From positions 98,243-139,939 of the forward strand of contig AZLU01000103.1 in the NCBI GenBank assembly GCA_002224055.1: a DNA stretch of 41,697 nucleotides, read 5' to 3'. A program made the position numbers and the translations under genes. Under the pieces are notes generated by a model. It was not told where the DNA came from. It was given only the letters and a program-made list of their open reading frames with translations, and made no database searches. The DNA comes from Pezizomycotina sp. ARF18. Taxonomy: Eukaryota > Ascomycota. The stretch's first letter is position 1. Each line of letters starts with the position of its first letter. Of this stretch, positions 35,297 to 41,697 are shown in pieces.

Positions 35297-38200
35297 TGTT
35301 TCCAAGAAACTCACAAGATAGACAATACTGGAAGACCTCTTGTTCTTTCCTCTGGATATTGACATGCCAGTGGTTACTGGTTGAGTTTCAAATAATTCTC
35401 TTTATTCCCTTCGTCTATAATATTTTGACTTTATACAGTTTCTACCAGTAACCGCATGCGTTTTTTTTTTTTTTTTTTTTTTTTTTTGTATCATACGGAG
35501 AACTGCTTCTCCATTTGCTGAGAGGTCCAATATCGATATGTATAGTACCTAGAGTACAGTTGGCCCTTCTTTTTAGATCGAGTCCGTACTATTGCTTCGT
35601 AGCCGTGGACAAAGAAGAAGAGATATAGGAGTTCGCACTTAGATGAATTTTTTAACTAAGAAAAAAAGAGCAGTTTGTCCTAGAATACTATAATATTTAT
35701 CTCTTTTTACTGTAAATTAAAGTAATACGTAACAATTCAATACAATGACACGATATTGAAAATGTAGTGATATCCTGATGTTCCTTATCCAGCAAAGGCG
35801 TAAGAGAGATAGGAAAATGCACCCTTCCGTCACGCAAATGCAATACAAAGGGGTATCTTGCTTCAATACTAATGCCTTCTGAACGAGAAGTCTTGAATCC
35901 TCCCATATGGGAGGGCTCAGCAAGTGAGATTTTCGTATATTGAATAACTCAGAGAGATTTTCTATTCTACTCCCCGCCAGTATTGCCAGTGTACTACTAA
36001 TCTAGTTTGCTTTTCTTTTTTTTTTCCCTCCCTTCTCCGTTTTTTTGTATTTTTAATATATATAATAATCGATCTATTTATCTTCACTTTGCTCTTTTTA
36101 ATATAGCTCTTGTATTGACTTATTTTCTATTTCGTTATATCTTCTATTCTACTTATACTACTAGCACTCTGGCTTTGGCTCATTATAAGTAAAGATACTA
36201 AGTATATTAATTACTGTTTCATTATTCTGTACCAAGCAACAGAGGTGATAGTATATATTTGAATTTGTATTATAGGGTACATCCCTGCCCCCCTCCTTCT
36301 TTTCCCTCGTGCGTACCTTTCCCCAGATTTCTAAGACACCGAAATAATCTTGGATAAGTAATAATAATAGTAATAATAATAATAGTAATAATAGTAATAA
36401 TAATAATAATAATATAATAATAATAATAATAATAATAATATCAGATTAATTATTAAAAAATAAATAATAATGTGCTTAAGGGTAGTGTCCGCTGCCGCCC
36501 GTTCTCCACACACGAGCTATTACGACAGCGGTATTTCCTATTCTTGCACCAGGAGCGACAAAAACTTGGAAGTCTTTTTTTTTTTTTTTTTTTTTTTTTT
36601 TCCTTTTTTGCATGTGCTTATATTTCTATCTTTCTATATTATTATATTATTGCGTTATATTTTTGTAACGGTAATAATATATTAATAGCATTATTATTAC
36701 TTATTACTTATTCTACTAATTTAGTAATGATAGTTCATCTCAACCTTTTTTTTTTTTTTTTTTTTTTTTTTTGGCTGCGACAAAAGTCACCACACTTTTT
36801 CAGAGGTGTTAATTTTTGCACTTGATAAGTAAGAGTAGCAACAATAAATAAGAATACTACTATTCTACAGCTGCAACCTATCGTCCTTTATCATCTCCGC
36901 CATCGTCGCCATCGTCACACCCCCGCCCGCCACCAGGTATGCACTGCACTGTATTATCTAGGCCTATTATGTACCGTCTCGACATCATCCATTAACATTC
37001 TCCTCCTTCTAGGAATTCCTCATAAGCATCTCTCCTCTCTCTCTGTCTGCATCTGCATAAGGCCACCTGTTTTCATCTGAATCCACCTTTTTATCCTTCT
37101 CCTAAAAGCCAAAAAGAAAAGAAAGGGAGAAAAAGAATCTCAACAATCTAGGGAACATATCTCCTGTCTTGGAAGAGAGCAGGAGCCGTTTTTTTTTTTT
37201 TTTTTTTCTACTCATTTCGATAATTTCCTTCTTCCCTTTCTTTCCTTCCCTGCCTGTTTCACCCCCCACAGCGAATTCAGCGGAGCGCTTCAAAAAAAGG
37301 AACAACCCGCCAACGAGAAATCAATTAGCAAACGGCAGAGACGAAAGACGCACTTAAGCTGCGAGTGTGGGGATAAGACAACTTCCGGCTTGTGTTCAGC
37401 CAGTTAGCTAGAAGTATACGCATACAAGACATACGTGCTCCCACACACCCATTAAAAAAATAAAAAATAAAAAATAAAAAAATAATAATTACCCAAAAAC
37501 ATAGGTTACTTTTTGCCTTTAAGATCCCCCGTCCATTCAAATCGTTACAGCTCATAAGAAGAAACAGATCATAAAATAATCGAATAATCATCCATCCTCA
37601 CCATCACTCATCTTCCATCAACTTTGTTCGTCGGCTTTCTTAACTCCACCCCCGTCCTTACCGATATCTCTCTTGGTCGCCAAAGGGGGAAAAAAAAAAG
37701 AATAAAAGTCGAGCTGGCAAGATTTATTCGGTTTCATCGTCAATACTATCATCGTCAATACTATTCTTCTATTTTTCTTAAACTTACTTCAGAGGAAAGG
37801 GAAAATAATCCCATCTCTAGTTTTTTATCAGTCGTATATATCCTGGAGCGTTTCTGAGGGTGGCGGGCGGTAAAGAACGCTAGTATAACTAACTATTCCG
37901 CTATCAAATAAATAAAACTCCATCCACTAGTACTGTAATAACACCTTTGATTATTGCTTTTACAAACTACCTCAAAGCACGATCTAATCCAGTTTTGGCC
38001 AGTTACATCGACTATCCCTCCTTCCCACATCCTTGAACCCGTATTATCTATCATCTTGGTTCCTCCTACATCTCCTGCCGCTTTACATTAAAACTCTTCC
38101 CTTACCATTACTATTCTCCTCTCTCCTCAACAACAACCGCTACCTATCTGAATTCTGTTCTTTTCTCCCAAATTTACAGAAGATTACCAACTCTCTAACT

Positions 38201-38745
38201 ATTACTAAGAAAAGTCTTACCGGCTCATTTCTTCAAAAGTTCCTTACTTAAGTTTCAGGATCCTCATTCTTTAATTATTCTTTTTCGGTTGTCGTTTGTA
38301 TCGTTCGGACCCCAGGGAATTACTCACAGATTCGGATATTGTCTTGCCGTTGCACAAATCTGCAGCGTAGCTCTCACGAACGTGGGTATTCTTGCGCATT
38401 TTCACGCAGTACAAACCGCTTCCCTCCTGCATTCTAGAATATATATATATATCCGTAATTATATAGGAACTTAAAGAGAAAGGGGAAAGGATAATACTAA
38501 TAAAAATAAAAGTTTGAAAGAGCAAGGGCAAAAACCATCGACCTTCAGCTGACGCAGAAAAAGGGTCCTTCTCTTCATCTTTCTCTTCAAAAGACACCAA
38601 AAAGTCATTTTCCGTCCCTCTAAAATTTTACCTATAAAAGAAAGATTTCTGTTCCACTAGAATTTCCTTTCTCGCTTGCTCGTTTGCTTGCTTGTTTATC
38701 TGTGATTGCGTCGGCTACACTCCACTATTTGGGTGCGGAAGCTGT
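34782..38745. other. Spacer with many homopolymers, no recognisable gene
   Basis: The beginning is the likely TOP1 3' untranslated region and the end is the likely promoter and leader of the WD40 gene. Poly(A) or poly(T) runs lie at about 34883-34898, 35097-35118, 35264-35294, 35461-35487, 36577-36602, 36747-36772 and 37188-37207. A minus-strand frame of 69 codons (35697-35906) looks protein-like but matches no family. The segment 36880-37080 (CCATCGTCGCCATCGTC..., then CACCAG|GTATGC) could be an untranslated exon and donor of the downstream gene, but I cannot prove it. Confidence 0.45.
36356..36441. repeat. (AAT)n microsatellite
   Basis: About 28 units of TAA/AAT, interrupted a few times by AGT. 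It creates a run of Tyr codons on the minus strand that is not a gene. Confidence 0.9.
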
Positions 38746-41697
38746 ATGCAGTGCGAAGGAGGTCCGTCCGAAATAATACCCGTCTCAGCAGCAAGCACAA
38801 TTTTTGGCATCCACACCAACCGAGGAGCATTTGAAAGCTGCTTCCTCCGCCACCGCCGTATGGCCTTCAGTGCCTCACGGTTCAACCGTTTCCGATAACA
38901 GCTCCAGCACAGACAATCATCTCTCTTGTCCGAGAACTCCATCAGACATTATCAATTTCAGCTGCATGTTAATTAACGGGCTCGAGGCCGACCAGCCAAT
39001 TTCCGGTGAGAGCAGTGGCGGATATGGTAATTTTGGAAGCCAATCCAGGCCTACGCAAGGTAGCGGTGGCCTATCCAGAGATACAACCTGCGACAACACT
39101 CCCATAACAGCGACGCCAAATAATGAGCCAGCATCGCAGCACTCTTGTCTTCTCCTCTCCTTAGTACACCCCAACCTGACCTAGCGGAACAGATGTCGTC
39201 ATCGCTAGCTTCCCAGCTATTCTGGCTCAGGTTCCACCCCTTTGGAAATAAGCAGTCTAAATATCTGGTCAAGTGAAACGAGGGTGGTGGCGGTGTCAAT
39301 ACTGGTGATGCATCTCTCACAGATCACAGCCATTACATACACGATCTCCACGGCCGGTCTTCGTCACCATCACCTTATTTCGGATATGAGTCTCCAGACT
39401 CGGAAGCATCTTCGAGCCATAGTGCCAGCTATACGTTGTCATATGGCGATACTCCATCTCACTCCTCGTCGCAGTCATCGTCCTCAGTATCTGCATCCTC
39501 TTTAGACTCAGAGGAGCAGTCTGATGAGGTCGATTCAAGTAGCGACAGTGGAACTCACGAGTTGATGACTCCTCTGGCTTATCGCACGGTTTTCATGGAT
39601 CGGATAGCGGGCACCAGATGGACTTCCAGACCGACTCAGATGCTTTCTCGCCACATCACGGACCAGATTTCACCGTCCAAATAGACGTATTCCCGGACGA
39701 GAATGGGAACATTCCCGCTATTTATATAGATCATGGCAATGACGATTCATCTGCTGACTATGACCCCGAGGACGGTGAGGGAGAGAATCAGACGGGAGAT
39801 GGATCTCACCATAACCACAGTTCTTGGACTCAGTCGAACGGGACGCAAACTAACAGAAGGTGGTGTTGGTGTTGGTACGTCCTATGGGCTCCCCGATACC
39901 GACGACGATGGGGATGACAACTCCTACAATGACGACGACGATGAAGATGATGACGAAGATAATATCGTAGGAGAAGGCGCGGAATTAGATGACGATGATT
40001 ACGAAGACGACTTCGATGATGAAGCTGCATGGACATCTCCGAAGACCAAGAGTTTTATATGGATAGCAATGCATTCACTAATCCTGCTCTTCTGGTGGAT
40101 ATAAACGGGCTGTCTCTGTTCCCCAACGCGGTCGCACAGTTATTTAACAATGCGAATGCTGGAGCCAACTTTTTGGCCGCAGTAGCGGCAGTGGGGCAGA
40201 ACGACGATGAGATCGTTGATACCATTGACCCTTATGGAGTTCAAGACTTCGAAAGAAACTCATGTTTTGCAGATTTCTGCAAACATCTGAGCATCTATTA
40301 TGAATATGATCCTGTGAAGTACGCCGAGTACAAAATATCACAGCGGGCTAGAGAGGTTCGAAGTTTCCCACGGCCGTCCGAGATAACGGCTGCTGATGTA
40401 GCGGCTGGTTACGATCTACAAGGCATTCCATGGGATGAACTCGAGATTGAACGAGAAAGGGCAAGGAGAGTGAGGAACGCGCACTACTCTAACTACGCTA
40501 ATCTTATAGACGACGTGAAGCGAGAGGGTAAGTTTTTTCTAAAAAACCTTCGATTTCGCTTAGCTTTTTAGCTTCCACTCTAACTCTTTTTTTCCTTTTT
40601 GATATGACTTCAGCTTCGCACTCTGCTTCCAAACACCAGGAAGTTCTACCGATTTAGGCGCACCGATAATAAGGTCAAGGTTCGGTTCAATCATTTCCAG
40701 CTACGGAACCTGCTCAGTGTCTCGTCCAAGAACGACATTTTCTATACGGCAATTGTCAGGTGTTACGGTACGATAGTACTTCTCAATCATCGGAGGTGAC
40801 CATGGACCTCTGGAATACCACTATGGGGGATCCGATAAAGATTACTACTATTGCCGGATCGAATGGCGTATTGCTGGCTGGGGGTTTCAATGGAGAATAC
40901 GCAATGAAGGCCTTGGACGCTCCGCTTCAGACGAACCTGTCGATGGCATTGTCACATCTGATAACAATGGAATAACAAATCATATCCACGTTTTTGCAAC
41001 TCGAACTTCAGGTGCTCCCCACGCTGTCTTCTCATCGAACGATATGAAGCTGCGCATCCTGGATTGTACAACGAATACCTTCGTCGCCGAGCATTCTATG
41101 AATTGGGCGATCAACTGTTCTGCAACTTCCCCTTGCGGCCGCTTACGGGCTATCGTTGGTGACGCGAAAGAGGTTGTGATTACGGATTCGGAGCGGGGTA
41201 CTATTCTCACGCAGCTTCCGGGTCACCTGGATTACGGCTTCGCGTGCGCGTGGCTGAAGACGGCTATACGATTGCTACGGGCAACCAGGATATGATGTCC
41301 GCATCTACGATGCTAGGAATTTCTCCCGTTGCGTCGCATCGATAGATGCAGAGATCGCTGGTGTGAGAACGCTCCGGTTCTCGCCTCTAGGCTCCGGCCC
41401 GAGGGTCCTCGCCATGGCTGAACCGGCAGACTTTATATCCATTGTCGACGCCGTTGATTTTGAAACGCAGCAGAAGTATGACATTTTCGGCGAGATTGGC
41501 GGTATCGGATTCGCTCCTGACAGCGGTGATCTTTTCGTTGCGAACTCCGACAGGACCGTTGGTGGTTTGATGGAATTCGAACGCCAGGGTGAAGGTCGGA
41601 TAGTACGCGGCATGGATTGGTTACCCGAAGAAAACCTGCGGCCGGGTAGAGCGAAGAGACGTAGGAAGGTAGCGTCATCGAAGACCGTATTTGTGTT
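38746..41697 (+). CDS. Fungal WD40-repeat protein, 3' end outside window (frameshifted)
   Basis: The protein resembles the uncharacterised fungal WD-repeat family that includes S. pombe SPAC2A9.03; this is from memory of the family, not a search. From the first plausible ATG (38746) it has a Ser/Thr-rich region (STPTEEHLKAASSATAVWPS..., SSSQSSSSVSASSLDSEEQS), then a long acidic block (about 39905-40025, runs of Asp). NPALLVDINGLSLFPNAVAQLFNNANAGANF and SQRAREVRSFPRP follow. After an intron (40528-40613) comes KFYRFRRTDNKVKVRFNHFQLRNLL and the propeller. Blade-like pieces include GVLLAGGFNGEY, SSNDMKLRILD, AINCSATSPCGRLRAIVGD, WAEDGYTIATGNQDMDVRIYDAR and GGIGFAPDSGDLFVANSD. There are frameshifts in nearly every 200-300 bases. 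The start is uncertain because the first 30 codons change frame near 38775. Its partners and cellular role are unknown. Confidence 0.8.
40528..40613 (+). other. Intron in the WD40 gene
   Basis: The donor GTAAGTTT comes after ...LIDDVKRE(G) and the acceptor TTCAG precedes the KFYRFRRTDNK exon. At 86 bp it is typical for this window, and it separates the acidic N-terminal region from the WD40 propeller. Confidence 0.7.

Noticed and set aside
1-41697. CRISPR array, prophage, operon or biosynthetic gene cluster
   Set aside because: No regularly spaced repeats, no phage or synthase domains, and the genes are intron-containing and functionally unrelated.

Overview
The window looks like nuclear DNA from a filamentous ascomycete fungus. 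The reasons are: short GT-AG introns (about 70-170 bp) in most genes; a class I myosin with the fungal order motor / 2 IQ / TH1 / proline-rich / SH3 / acidic tail; a mitochondrial ATP synthase gamma subunit with an N-terminal presequence; a eukaryotic type IB DNA topoisomerase; and an AT-rich intergenic background full of poly(A)/poly(T) runs and A/T microsatellites. I cannot place it below subphylum; Pezizomycotina is an inference.

Layout: 1-65 may be the 3' tip of a gene that enters from the left. 66-6806 holds no recognisable protein gene but has short inverted repeats and microsatellites. 6807-7872 (-) encodes a DHDPS/HOGA-family class I aldolase. 7873-21041 is a 13-kb AT-rich stretch with no recognisable gene and one weak exon-like segment near 10.5 kb. 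21042-25629 (-) is the class I myosin. 25630-27319 is an intergenic spacer. 27320-28544 (-) is ATP synthase gamma. 28545-31558 is the divergent spacer before topoisomerase I, which runs 31559-34781 (+). 34782-38745 is another homopolymer-rich spacer. 38746-41697 (+) is a fungal WD40-repeat protein that runs off the right end.

The five recognised genes are unrelated housekeeping functions (actin motor, energy production, DNA topology, small-molecule aldolase, WD40 scaffold). They do not form a pathway or a cluster, and I see no mobile element, CRISPR array, phage or secondary-metabolite system. I did not find a convincing previously undescribed system.

The most important technical point is that every conserved gene is broken by several single-base frameshifts while the protein sequence on each side of every break stays intact. 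This pattern, seen even in genes that are essential in most fungi, points to uncorrected indel errors in the assembly rather than to pseudogenes. Exon boundaries below were read by hand by aligning the conserved protein across such shifts, so boundaries are good to a few bases where a motif anchors them and looser elsewhere.
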